This document shows, one piece after another, positions 34,316 to 42,890 of a DNA stretch of 46,345 bases. Made by a program: the position numbers and the translations under genes. The DNA is from CAIVPM01 sp049242865 (GTDB lineage: Bacteria > Bacteroidota > Bacteroidia > Chitinophagales > Chitinophagaceae). The stretch is from assembly GCA_049242865.1 (NCBI GenBank), contig JBMLOR010000270.1:1-46345 (forward strand). Reading direction: 5' to 3'. The notes below the pieces were generated by a model, which ran no database searches, was not told the DNA's origin, and saw nothing but the letters and a program-made list of their open reading frames with translations. Numbering within the stretch: the first letter of the stretch is position 1; each line of letters starts with the position of its first letter.

Positions 34316-34750
34316 TTATTCTATCCAAACAAAATCAGCTGCTTTAGGAATATTGTCAAATCCTTTTGCTAAATCCATATTTGGTGTTGTAAGTTTTCTT
34401 AATTTAGTATCTAACCAAGCCCCATCAATTGTTAAAATTGCTGCAGTTGTTTCGTTGTTTTTAATAATGTTGTGCACCATAGTCCATTTACTAAAATCTT
34501 TTTTGCATGATTTTAATTCTAAAAAAATTTCAATCGTGTCATTTGGCAAAATTTCTCTTTTAAAAATAGCTTCTTCTCTAAATATTACAGGTCCAATGTT
34601 TTGCTGATGCATAGCTTTTGATGTAAAACCATTTTCATTTAAAAAGCAAATTCTGCAATAAGCTCCCCAATCATAATAAACACTATGCCTTACGTGAAAA
34701 TTAGGGTCTAAATCACTCCATCTAATTTCAACTTTTTTACTATAACTCAT
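34316..34750 (-). CDS. Acyl-CoA thioesterase, hotdog fold
   Basis: A 144-aa 4-hydroxybenzoyl-CoA thioesterase-like (hotdog) protein. The N-terminal motif RWSDLDPNFHVRHSVYYDW (9-27) corresponds to the family's W-x-D-x-D-x-x-x-H-x-x-x-x-Y core, with the Asp expected to act in catalysis; the long helix follows with FLNENGF. Strands with EEAIFKREILPNDTIEIFLE and KKDFSKWTMVHNI complete the fold. Substrate is unknown; such proteins hydrolyse fatty acyl-CoA or aromatic acyl-CoA. Its stop lies just upstream of the kinase start at 34301, so co-transcription with the kinase/regulator pair is possible, but a functional link is not shown. Confidence 0.86.
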   Translation of the reverse strand: MSYSKKVEIRWSDLDPNFHVRHSVYYDWGAYCRICFLNENGFTSKAMHQQNIGPVIFREEAIFKREILPNDTIEIFLELKSCKKDFSKWTMVHNIIKNNETTAAILTIDGAWLDTKLRKLTTPNMDLAKGFDNIPKAADFVWIE

Positions 34751-34779
34751 GTTTATTGATTTGATATTTGTTGTTAAAG

Positions 34780-34813
34780 CAAAATTAGGCTGTTTATTAA
34801 CAACCTAATTTTG
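34780..34813 (-). terminator. Intrinsic terminator after the DUF2167 gene
   Basis: Stem CAAAATTAGG / CCTAATTTTG extended inward by TGTT/AACA after one C/A mismatch that becomes a G-U wobble on the minus-strand RNA, with loop TATT. It lies 38 nt after the DUF2167 stop. The T-run after it is only moderate. Confidence 0.72.
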
Positions 34814-34850
34814 TTTTAATCGTTTAAAAATTGAATTTTATTTAAATATT

Positions 34851-35864
34851 TTAACCAAGATTTTTTGGTTCACTTGTTGTTTCTTGATTGTCAGTATTAT
34901 TTTCCTCAATTGCATTTTCATTACTATTTGAAGCAGTTACTTGTTCTTCTTCTTCTTTACGTTTTCTGCCAGTAATTTTCTTCCAAATTGTTCCAAATAA
35001 TGCTATGGCTCCAATAGCAATTAGTTTGATATTTTTAAGTAATAATGCCAAAATGCCAGCTTTAGCTAAAACTTTACCAGCTACTAATCCACCAATAGTC
35101 CAAGCTGCAACTTCGTCTATACTTGAATCAAAATTTTCATATTTATTACCTTCAGTAAATTGTGCCATTGCAAGTACACTTTCTATATCTTTATTAACAT
35201 CTTCTAAATCTTTCATGCTTCCCACAGCATTAAGAGATAAAATACCTTTTCTTCCTAGAATTCTAATATCATAATTTAAGGAGTGGTTAGCTGTATCGTT
35301 ATTAATTTCAAATTCTTTTGCCCAATGTAATATTTTACGCTTACTATCGTAAAATGGTTTTTGAGCCCAACCAACTATGTTCATTGATGAAAAACCCAAG
35401 CTTAGTCTTTCTTCGTTTTCTTTTTGCTCATCTTTTTTAATTTCTTTTAATAAGTCATCGTAGTTTATTTTACCTGCATCATCATCTTTTACATATCCCA
35501 TTGGGTCATAGCTTACAACAAATGCATATCCAGCCCCAATAAGAACACTAGAATTATTCGGTACTAGCAAACCCAAAACGCCATTTTGTGTAGGATTTCC
35601 CCAAAGTTTTGTTATTATATAATTAGCTTGCTCTTTATTTATGAATTTAAATCCTTTTGGTACATTTAGTGTTGCAATTCCATTTTCAAGTTTAATCATT
35701 CCAGAATCAAATTTTAAGACTCTGTTCATAGAGTCTAATAACTTGATGTAAGTAATTTGTTCTTGATTTAGTGTTGATGTTGTGGTATCATCTTTTTCTT
35801 TTGGAGAAGCTTTCACATTTGTGATTAATAGCAATAATCCTAACAGTAGTTTTGTAATTTTCAT
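34851..35864 (-). CDS. DUF2167 family membrane protein
   Basis: A 337-aa protein with a signal peptide or anchor (MKITKLLLGLLLLITNVKAS), a DUF2167-type extracytoplasmic region and a C-terminal membrane segment. Landmarks I associate with the family: LPNG-like GIATLNVPKGFKFINKEQAN (about 63-82), LGLLVPNNSSVLIGAGYAFV, YDPMGYVKDDDAGKINYDDL (about 118-137), SMNIVGWAQKPFYDSKRKIL and LHWAKEFEINNDTANHSLNY, and VMSMKDL-like AVGSMKDLEDVN. Two hydrophobic stretches near residues 255-300 (WTIGGLVAGKVLAKAGILAL; NIKLIAIGAIALFGTIW) end in a Lys/Glu/Asn-rich cytoplasmic tail. Function is unknown. It has its own promoter region with a 13-bp direct repeat upstream. Confidence 0.87.
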   Translation of the reverse strand: MKITKLLLGLLLLITNVKASPKEKDDTTTSTLNQEQITYIKLLDSMNRVLKFDSGMIKLENGIATLNVPKGFKFINKEQANYIITKLWGNPTQNGVLGLLVPNNSSVLIGAGYAFVVSYDPMGYVKDDDAGKINYDDLLKEIKKDEQKENEERLSLGFSSMNIVGWAQKPFYDSKRKILHWAKEFEINNDTANHSLNYDIRILGRKGILSLNAVGSMKDLEDVNKDIESVLAMAQFTEGNKYENFDSSIDEVAAWTIGGLVAGKVLAKAGILALLLKNIKLIAIGAIALFGTIWKKITGRKRKEEEEQVTASNSNENAIEENNTDNQETTSEPKNLG

Positions 35865-35905
35865 TTTTTAGTTTTAGAAAACGAATATATTAATTATGCT
35901 AATAA

Positions 35906-35950
35906 AATTTGTTTAAATAACATTTTATTTTGAGTGCAATTTGTTTAAAT
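35906..35950. promoter_or_regulatory. Pair of 13-bp direct repeats upstream of DUF2167
   Basis: AATTTGTTTAAAT occurs at 35906-35918 and again at 35938-35950, offset by 32 bp (three helical turns). They lie about 42 and 74 nt before the DUF2167 start at 35864, where a regulator binding in tandem would sit. In such AT-rich DNA a chance repeat is possible. Confidence 0.4.
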
Positions 35951-36201
35951 CAAAAAATAAGATAAAACATTTTAAAGTATTGAAAAACAATTAATTAAGT
36001 TTAATTATTTGATATTAACTATTATACAAATTATGGAAATTCTATGATTTTTAAAGGCTAATTTGTACTAAAATAAACTCAGTAGATTGATTTTCTGTTA
36101 ATGTTAATTGTATTGTTTGATATGATTTTGGTCTAAGCTAGTCGTACTCAAAAAAAGCTTATTAATTACCTATAATTAATATTATGTTAAGTTAATAAAC
36201 A

Positions 36202-36243
36202 ACAAAAGTAAAGTCGACACATCAGTATCGACTTTACTTTTGT
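36202..36243 (-). terminator. Intrinsic terminator after malQ
   Basis: Perfect 16-bp stem ACAAAAGTAAAGTCGA / TCGACTTTACTTTTGT around a 10-nt loop. It lies 23 nt beyond the malQ stop on the minus strand. Confidence 0.9.
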
Positions 36244-36266
36244 ATTAAATTGATTAGCTTAAATGA

Positions 36267-39236
36267 TTAACTCCTGCCACTTGCATTCAAGCTTTCTTTT
36301 AGCATTGAATTGAAATTTTCTTTTTCCATAAGTTCTTCAACGCTAAGATTCATTCTATAACGCCAATAATGTTTTGGATTTGATGGTTCATTAATTCGTT
36401 CATCTGCTGGATTTTCTCTTCGTAAACTGTCATCCATTCCTATTAAATCTTGATACTGAAAAATACTCCACATTGCTGGGCTATATAAATGTTGTAAAAC
36501 AATAGCTTTATTTACCCATCCTTCACAATAATAAGGTGCATTGCCCCATTGCCCCATGGTATGATTGAAAAAACGTTGTGTTTGATTTCTATCTTCTTCC
36601 CACCATCCTCTTATAACACTCATGTCGTGAGTACTTGGAGTTACAACACTTAAATATGGAGCATCATTGGGATGAAAAAATTCTACAGAATTATCTTTTG
36701 GCATTCTTTGAATTTCTAAACTCAACATGCCTAATTGTTTCATAATATCTGGCACACAAGCAGGCACTAAACCTAAATCTTCACCACAAATTAACATGTT
36801 AGTGGTTCTTCGTAAAGCTGGCAGCTTTTGTAAAGCTTCTTTTGCCCAAAAATCATCCTGACGTTTAAAGAAATAGTCAATATAAAGTGCTTTTAGTTGT
36901 TGCTGACTGTTAAAATCTAAATTTCTAAAACTTGTTGTTTGTTCTAAATTGAATCTTGGGTGAAATTGCTGTCCTTGACTTCCCTCTACTTCAAAAAGTA
37001 AAACGTTACTAATTAAATTAAATAATCCTGTTTTTAATAAATTGTTTTTTTCGTTTGCTTCTAATGTTTCAAAATACGCTTCTACTTCTTTTTGAGTTGT
37101 AAAACCAGGTTTTAAATTATAATTACCATAACCATCGGGTTGTAAAAATGTATCTTTTACATAATTGTCTTCATTTCCAAAAAACTCCCATAAAATACTA
37201 TTAGTAATGTATGGTTTTGTAAAACGGTGGTAATTATAATCAATGCCTTTACTAAAAATCTCGTTAATATGAATTGGAATCGCAGGAACAAAATAACCCA
37301 TAATACCTTCAACTGCATGTGTAGGAATACTCCAAATTCTGAAAAAACCAAGAATATGATCTATCCTAAATGCATCAAAATAATCACTCATTTGTGCAAA
37401 CCTTTGCTTCCACCAAGCAAATCCATCTTCTTGCATTCTTTTCCAATTGTATGTTGGAAAACCCCAATTTTGGCCTTTTACTGCAAATGCATCTGGCGGT
37501 GCACCTGCTTGTAAGTTCATATTGTAGAGGTCAGCATTTTGCCAAGCATCAGCTCCATATCTAAAAATTCCTATAGCAATATCTCCCTTTAAAACAATTC
37601 CTTTTTGGTGGCAATAATTAGTTGCATCTTGTAATTGTTTGTGTAAATGATACTGTACAAAGTAATGAAACGCAATGTCATTATAAGAGTCGCTCAAAGG
37701 ATTTGTTAAATCATCAATATCGCTTTGCTTAAAAACTCTGTATGCTGGCCAATCGTTAAAATTTGGTGTACCATATTCATCTCTTAAATAACAAAAAACA
37801 GCGTAAGGAACTAGCCAATGTTTGTTATTATTAAAATAAGTACTAAATCCTTTTTCTGCAAAAGTTTCTTCTTTTTGTAATGGATAAATTTCTTTTAAAA
37901 ACGACCATTTTAGTTTTATAACTGCATCATAATCAACACTATCTAAACTATTTAAACTTTTTTGAGTTGCAGATAATTTTTCTAGTTTTGGTCTAGTTTT
38001 TTTATTTACAACTGCAGCAAGATTGATATAAATTGGATGTAAAGCAAAGGCACTTATCGCTGCATAAGGATAACAATCTTCCCAACTAAGCTTGGCTGTA
38101 GTATCATTAATTGGCAAAATTTGAATGAGCTTTAAGCCAATATTGCTACTCCAATCTGCTAATTTTTTTATATCAGTAAATTCACCAATTCCAAAACTTT
38201 CATTTGTTTTAATACTAAAAACCGGAATTGCAATACCTGCTCCTCTCCAATTATTACTTGGTAAATTAGCGAATGTATCGTTTACAACAGTTAGTTTTAA
38301 AGGTTTAATCGTATCAAACAACCACCTATTATCGCCTTCCTCGAATTGTATAAATTTTTTGTTTTCTACATCGTACACACCATATTTATAGGCAATAGCA
38401 AAGTTATCGTTCGAAAGATCTACTTCTACTTTAAAACACTCTTCCCCTTCTTCCCTACTCATAATTAAAGGATTTAAAGTATCCCAATTATTTAAACCAT
38501 TACAACTTCCTAGTAAACAAAGTGTGAATCCTTTGGGTAAAAGTGGACTTTTTGTTTGAAAAATATGCGTTGCCGATTTGCTATTGCTAGCCTTTGCTTT
38601 TGTATAATTTTGTTTGAGTAATACGTTTGAAAATGCTTGGGTATAAAATGCATTTTCAATATATCCAGTATAGTTCCAACCATCATTAAATTGAAGCTCA
38701 TTTATTTTAATTTCAGATGGGTTAAAACTTTTATCGTTACCGCTATCGTATTGAATAGAACCATCAAGATTCTTTAAAACATAATTGTATGTTATTTTTT
38801 GATTGGGTGTTGTTGCTCGTTCAAATTTAAGTGTGCAAGTCCAATTTTCGTGATTACCATATTGCATTGGTAAGGCATTGTTAATATCGCCATTACCTAA
38901 TAATTCATGATTTCCTAAAATGAACAATTGTTGACCATAACTGGTGCTAAATTTTAAGTTAAACCTTAGAATTAAATCATCCTGTGATTTTTTTGCATCA
39001 ATTGTTGGTTTTTTGCTGATATTTTTTTTTGGAGTTGCAGTATTTGAAGCTTCAGTTACTGTTTCTTTTTTAGTATTCTTTCCTACATTTTTTGTTGTAA
39101 TTTTTTGAGAAGTTGCTTTTTTCTCAGTTGCAACAACCTCTTTCTTGATTGTCTCCTTTTTTTTGGGAACAATTTTTTCTACAGTTTTTTTATTGTTGTT
39201 TGTACTTTTTTTTACTTGTTTTTTTTCTAAGGCCAT
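36267..39236 (-). CDS. malQ: 4-alpha-glucanotransferase (GH77) with twin CBM20 domains and a lysine-rich N-terminal tail
   Basis: A 989-aa disproportionating enzyme moving alpha-1,4-glucan segments between chains in glycogen or maltodextrin metabolism. Residues 1-84 are an unusual basic tail with about 25 lysines (KKQVKKSTNNNKK, KKTIDAKKSQDD-type ends), likely disordered. Two CBM20 starch-binding domains follow at about 88-195 (GQQLFILGNHELLGNGD) and 222-330 (GFTLCLLGSCNGLNNWD). The GH77 barrel begins near 335 (IAIPVFSIKTNESFGIGEF). The nucleophile is D626 in AFRIDHILGFFRIW, the acid/base E819 in GEDLGLVP, and PSTHDMSVIRGWW carries the third acidic site. The 193-residue gap between D626 and E819 is far longer than in bacterial amylomaltase (about 47), which matches plant DPE2-type enzymes with their inserted module. 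Two flanking terminators make it a single-gene unit. Confidence 0.95.
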   Translation of the reverse strand: MALEKKQVKKSTNNNKKTVEKIVPKKKETIKKEVVATEKKATSQKITTKNVGKNTKKETVTEASNTATPKKNISKKPTIDAKKSQDDLILRFNLKFSTSYGQQLFILGNHELLGNGDINNALPMQYGNHENWTCTLKFERATTPNQKITYNYVLKNLDGSIQYDSGNDKSFNPSEIKINELQFNDGWNYTGYIENAFYTQAFSNVLLKQNYTKAKASNSKSATHIFQTKSPLLPKGFTLCLLGSCNGLNNWDTLNPLIMSREEGEECFKVEVDLSNDNFAIAYKYGVYDVENKKFIQFEEGDNRWLFDTIKPLKLTVVNDTFANLPSNNWRGAGIAIPVFSIKTNESFGIGEFTDIKKLADWSSNIGLKLIQILPINDTTAKLSWEDCYPYAAISAFALHPIYINLAAVVNKKTRPKLEKLSATQKSLNSLDSVDYDAVIKLKWSFLKEIYPLQKEETFAEKGFSTYFNNNKHWLVPYAVFCYLRDEYGTPNFNDWPAYRVFKQSDIDDLTNPLSDSYNDIAFHYFVQYHLHKQLQDATNYCHQKGIVLKGDIAIGIFRYGADAWQNADLYNMNLQAGAPPDAFAVKGQNWGFPTYNWKRMQEDGFAWWKQRFAQMSDYFDAFRIDHILGFFRIWSIPTHAVEGIMGYFVPAIPIHINEIFSKGIDYNYHRFTKPYITNSILWEFFGNEDNYVKDTFLQPDGYGNYNLKPGFTTQKEVEAYFETLEANEKNNLLKTGLFNLISNVLLFEVEGSQGQQFHPRFNLEQTTSFRNLDFNSQQQLKALYIDYFFKRQDDFWAKEALQKLPALRRTTNMLICGEDLGLVPACVPDIMKQLGMLSLEIQRMPKDNSVEFFHPNDAPYLSVVTPSTHDMSVIRGWWEEDRNQTQRFFNHTMGQWGNAPYYCEGWVNKAIVLQHLYSPAMWSIFQYQDLIGMDDSLRRENPADERINEPSNPKHYWRYRMNLSVEELMEKENFNSMLKESLNASGRS

Positions 39237-39328
39237 GTCACAATCGTTTTAAATATCTGTTGCAAATTAATGATTAATATGTAGATAATACACAATACAG
39301 TGTAATCTTTTTTCAACTATTTTCAAAA

Positions 39329-39359
39329 AAAAAGTACCTCAATAGTTGAGGCACTTTTT
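39329..39359 (-). terminator. Intrinsic terminator after secDF
   Basis: Stem AAAAAGTGCCTCAA / TTGAGGTACTTTTT on the minus strand with loop CTA; one G-U wobble on that strand becomes an A/C mismatch on the plus strand, so it fits secDF transcription. It starts 23 nt after the secDF stop and is followed by a long T-run. Confidence 0.85.
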
Positions 39360-39381
39360 ATATTTTAAAATATCATTTCAA

Positions 39382-42354
39382 TTATGCTTTCTTTACTTGG
39401 GTTGATTCTTCAATTTTACCTAATGGTTTATTTTTTGCAAAGTCAACCAAAATTGGTGCTGCAACAAAAATAGAAGAATAAGTACCTGTAAATACCCCTA
39501 TTAACATGGCAAATGCAAAACCTCTTGTAACCTCACCACCAAAAATAAATAATATTAAAATGGTTAAGAATACAGTTAAGCTTGTCATGATAGTTCTGCT
39601 TAATGTTTGATTTATGGCTGTATTAATTAATGATTCTTTGCTAAGATTAGGATACAATTTACTGTCTTCCCTAATTCTATCATATACAATTACGGTATCG
39701 TTCATACTAAAACCAATTACAGTAAGTACAGCAGCAATAAAATGTTGATCAATTTCTAAAGGAAACGGAACTAGTTTTCTGCAGAAACTGAATACTGCTA
39801 AAGTTACTAATACGTCGTGCAATAAAGCTACAATTGTACCAACACTATAACGCCAATCTCTAAAACGAATGAAAATGTAGAAACAAATAATCAAAATTGC
39901 ATAAATACCAGCTTTTATAGCACCTGCTTTTAAATCGGCACTAATGCTTGGTAAAACTGTTTGAGAGTTTCTTTTGTATTTATCGCTTAAGAAAGTTTTA
40001 AAATCAACATCAGTTGGTAAATATTTTTGTAAGCCCTTAAATAAAGCTTGCTCAACTTCTAATTCAGCTTCAGGACGATTATCTTTTATTTTATAAGCAG
40101 TAGTAATATTTAAATCATTACCTGTACCAACAGTTTTTACAATTGGAGCTTCATTTTCGAATGCTACTTTTAAAGAAGCTCTTACTTCTTCAATGTTTTG
40201 TTTAGCTGGGAAGTTTATAGTATAACTTCTACCACCTGCAAATTCAACACCTTCGTCAAAACCATTAAAAAAGCTAGCTACACCAAGTACTAAAACAACT
40301 GCACTGATAGCATAAGCAAATTTTCTGTATTCAATAAACTTGTAGGCTGCATGTTTAAATATTTTTTTAGAAAATCCTGTAAAATATTCAAAGTGTTTTT
40401 TACTTTTTCCGCTAGCATACATTTCTGTAACTAAACGAGAAACCAAAATACCGCAAAATAAACTTAAAGTAATACCCAACATTTGTGTAGTGGCAAAACC
40501 TAAAACAGGACCTAAACCAAAAATAAATAACATAAATGCCGTTAAGAAACTTGTAACGTGAGCATCTAAAATTGGATTTAAGCTTCGTTTATAACCGTCT
40601 GTTACGGCAGCTGCATGTGTTTTGCCTTTAGTAAGTTCTTCTTTAATTCTTTCAAAAATAATTACGTTTGTATCTACAGCCATACCAATTGTAAGTACCA
40701 AACCTGCAATACCTGCAGCAGTTAAAGTAAATCCAAATGAAGCTAAAATACCAACAGTAAAGAATATATTTAAAACTAATGCAATGTTCGCAACCCAACC
40801 AGCAGTATTATAATAAACCAACATTAAAACAAAAATTACTATAAATGATACTAAGAAACTCATAGCACCACCTTGAACCGCTGCACTTCCTAAAGTTGCA
40901 CCAATAGTTTGTAGTTGAACAATTTTTGCAGGAGCAGGCAATTTACCAGTTTCAAGAATTTGTGCTAAATCTTGTGCTTCTTTAACATCAAAACCACCAG
41001 AAATTTGTGAAATACCATCTAAAATTGGGGTATTTACATTTGGTGCAGTATACACAATATTGTCTAAAACAACAGCTACAGGTTTATTAACATTCTTAGT
41101 GGTTAATGCTCCCCATAAACTAGTTCCTTCTTTATCCATTACCATTCTGATGATGGGTTGTGTACCTTCATAATCTTGACGAGCGTTCGAAATTCTATCA
41201 CCTTCTATTTCAGCAGCACCATTTTCTAATGTTTTAATTGCATACAAACCAATAAAACTTTGTTCTTTACCATCATTATCTTTTCCTGGCTTTCCATACA
41301 TAAATGCTAGGTTCGGAAACTTAGACATTTTAGTTACAAAAATTGGATCGTTTAGTAATTTATTAAGTTTTGGAGTATCAATGATTCTTACAAAACCAAT
41401 AGTTGCAGGGGTAACTACTTTTTTGGTTTGTGGATCTTGATATCTTTCAGTTAATTGTAATAATCTTAAAATTGGATTTTGATTAGCTTTAATGAAAATA
41501 GAATCAGTTACTTTTTTTGCTGTATCTCCTCCATTTAAAGCAAAATCTTGTAAAGCTTTATCGCCAGCAACTAATTCATTACCAATATCAGCAATATTAT
41601 AAACTTCAAAAAACTGAAGGTTTGCAGTAGTTATAAGGTATTCTCTAACTCTTTTTTCATCTTTAATACCTGCAAGTTCAACATTAATAATTGCTTTTGC
41701 AGGATCAGCATTAATATTTGGAGAAGCAACTCCAAATCTATCAATACGTGTTCTTAAAATACGCTCAGTATTTTTAAAGGCTTCTTCAGATTGTGCAGCT
41801 AAATAGTTTTTTACTTCCTTATTGGTTGAGTTCATGGTAATTTTACCAGAACTTTTATTCACAAAAAATGGAGCTAATTTGCCATTTGGTTGTGCTTTTT
41901 CATAATCTTCAACAAAAAGGTCTACTAAATTTAAATTTGTATTTGCTTTAGTTTTTGTTGCATTATCTAATGCTGTAGTGAAAGAACCATCTTTAGTATG
42001 ATCGGCAAGTGTTTTAATTAAATCACTCATGCCAACTTCTAAAGTAACGCTCATACCCCCTTGTAAATCAAGTCCTAAAGCTAGTTCTTGATTTTTGGCA
42101 CTTTTATAACTTACTAGTTCAAAAGGACCAATTTTTTTATCCTTAGTGCTGTCTAATATAAATCTTTGACGGGCATCAACTGCTTCATCAAGATCAACAC
42201 CCTTTAAATTTGGATAGTTTTTTTTGATTTGAGCAGTGGCTTTTGCTTTTACTTCTTTTTCATAACTATTTGTAATCCAAGTAAATGATAATTGATAAGC
42301 ACAAATTAAAATTAAAGCAATGGTTAAAATACGCACTAAACCTTTGAGTTGCAT
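39382..42354 (-). CDS. secDF: Protein translocase subunit SecDF (fused)
   Basis: A 990-aa SecD-SecF fusion that uses the proton motive force to pull and recycle the Sec translocon during export. SecD half (about 1-630): a first helix (ILTIALILICAYQLSF), the periplasmic P1 part beginning with LALGLDLQGGMSVTLEVG (92-109) and including RTRIDRFGVASPNI, then five helices with the LTIGMAVDTNVIIFERIKEE motif (TM4/TM5) containing the conserved Asp. SecF half (about 655-975): FVEGVEFAGGRSYTINFP-like GVEFAGGRSYTINFP and the VIGFSMNDTVIVYDRIRED motif with its Asp. The fused form is standard in Bacteroidota. A CTATATTTGC box lies 30 nt before the ATG and a terminator follows, so it appears monocistronic. 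Confidence 0.97.
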   Translation of the reverse strand: MQLKGLVRILTIALILICAYQLSFTWITNSYEKEVKAKATAQIKKNYPNLKGVDLDEAVDARQRFILDSTKDKKIGPFELVSYKSAKNQELALGLDLQGGMSVTLEVGMSDLIKTLADHTKDGSFTTALDNATKTKANTNLNLVDLFVEDYEKAQPNGKLAPFFVNKSSGKITMNSTNKEVKNYLAAQSEEAFKNTERILRTRIDRFGVASPNINADPAKAIINVELAGIKDEKRVREYLITTANLQFFEVYNIADIGNELVAGDKALQDFALNGGDTAKKVTDSIFIKANQNPILRLLQLTERYQDPQTKKVVTPATIGFVRIIDTPKLNKLLNDPIFVTKMSKFPNLAFMYGKPGKDNDGKEQSFIGLYAIKTLENGAAEIEGDRISNARQDYEGTQPIIRMVMDKEGTSLWGALTTKNVNKPVAVVLDNIVYTAPNVNTPILDGISQISGGFDVKEAQDLAQILETGKLPAPAKIVQLQTIGATLGSAAVQGGAMSFLVSFIVIFVLMLVYYNTAGWVANIALVLNIFFTVGILASFGFTLTAAGIAGLVLTIGMAVDTNVIIFERIKEELTKGKTHAAAVTDGYKRSLNPILDAHVTSFLTAFMLFIFGLGPVLGFATTQMLGITLSLFCGILVSRLVTEMYASGKSKKHFEYFTGFSKKIFKHAAYKFIEYRKFAYAISAVVLVLGVASFFNGFDEGVEFAGGRSYTINFPAKQNIEEVRASLKVAFENEAPIVKTVGTGNDLNITTAYKIKDNRPEAELEVEQALFKGLQKYLPTDVDFKTFLSDKYKRNSQTVLPSISADLKAGAIKAGIYAILIICFYIFIRFRDWRYSVGTIVALLHDVLVTLAVFSFCRKLVPFPLEIDQHFIAAVLTVIGFSMNDTVIVYDRIREDSKLYPNLSKESLINTAINQTLSRTIMTSLTVFLTILILFIFGGEVTRGFAFAMLIGVFTGTYSSIFVAAPILVDFAKNKPLGKIEESTQVKKA

Positions 42355-42384
42355 GACTATTCTATTTTAAAAATTTTAAGGTTG

Positions 42385-42392
42385 CAAATATA
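42385..42392 (-). promoter_or_regulatory. Bacteroidetes -7 box for secDF
   Basis: TATATTTG on the minus strand within CCTATATTTGCAACC; 30 nt before the secDF ATG at 42354. No clear -33 TTG is seen. Confidence 0.62.
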
Positions 42393-42477
42393 GGGGAATG
42401 AAGTTTAGATTAATTTGATATTTAAACCCTAGGTTAATTGTGGGAAATTGTTTTACAGCTTGCCAATTATTCCCATA

Positions 42478-42509
42478 AAAAAAGAGTTTACTTTCATAAA
42501 CTCTTTTTT
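42478..42509 (-). terminator. Intrinsic terminator after the T9SS domain protein
   Basis: Perfect 13-bp stem AAAAAAGAGTTTA / TAAACTCTTTTTT with loop CTTTCA, 9 nt after the end of the upstream minus-strand gene (stop 42519). The reverse strand carries the T-tract. Confidence 0.93.
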
Positions 42510-42518
42510 AATCTTGTT

Positions 42519-42884
42519 TTAGCGAATTACAGTAACAGAACCTTTCTTTTCGTATATGGTTTCTTTATAATATAGTTTCAGAACAAAAAAATAAGTTCCA
42601 TGGTCTACATGCTTGCCTTTTTTGTTTTTTCCATCCCATTCAACAAGTTTACTAGTTTGTTCAAACAAAATTTCGCCCCATCTATTGTAAATGGTAGCTT
42701 TAATGCTATCGTATGGAACATTTACTACAGGAATCCAAATATCATTTTTCCCATCATCGTTTGGAGTAATAATATTGGGTATTGAAATAGAATCAACTTG
42801 CAGGTAGCTACTGTTTTGGGCATTGCTTTTACAGGTAATTGAAACAACAATAAAAACGATTAAACTCCATGTTAGCTTGCTCAT
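42519..42884 (-). CDS. Minimal T9SS type B sorting domain protein (gliding motility-associated C-terminal domain)
   Basis: A 121-aa secreted protein made almost entirely of the gliding-associated/type B C-terminal sorting domain. Residues 1-23 are a signal peptide (SKLTWSLIVFIVVSITCKSN, cleavage near AQ). After about 13 residues the CTD begins: IPNIITPNDDGKNDIWIPVV (35-54), then KATIYNRWGEILFEQTS (about 63-79), WDGKNKKGKHVDHGTYFFVL (about 84-103) and a final KGSVTVIR strand. The pattern N-x-x-T-P-N-D-D-G-x-N-D and YNRWGE and W-D-G-x-G are characteristic. Normally this domain ends a large cargo; here there is no cargo. It lies 6 nt after the OmpH-like gene, so the pair is co-transcribed. Whether it is secreted through the T9SS or is a remnant is unknown. 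Confidence 0.88.
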   Translation of the reverse strand: MSKLTWSLIVFIVVSITCKSNAQNSSYLQVDSISIPNIITPNDDGKNDIWIPVVNVPYDSIKATIYNRWGEILFEQTSKLVEWDGKNKKGKHVDHGTYFFVLKLYYKETIYEKKGSVTVIR

Positions 42885-42890
42885 GAAAAA

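Larger units (their letters stand above)
35865..36266. other. 402-nt AT-rich intergenic region upstream of DUF2167
   Basis: No convincing ORF or RNA gene is seen. It holds the malQ terminator at its right end (36202-36243) and, near the DUF2167 start, two 13-bp direct repeats AATTTGTTTAAAT at 35906-35918 and 35938-35950. The rest is low-complexity AT-rich sequence. Confidence 0.6.
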
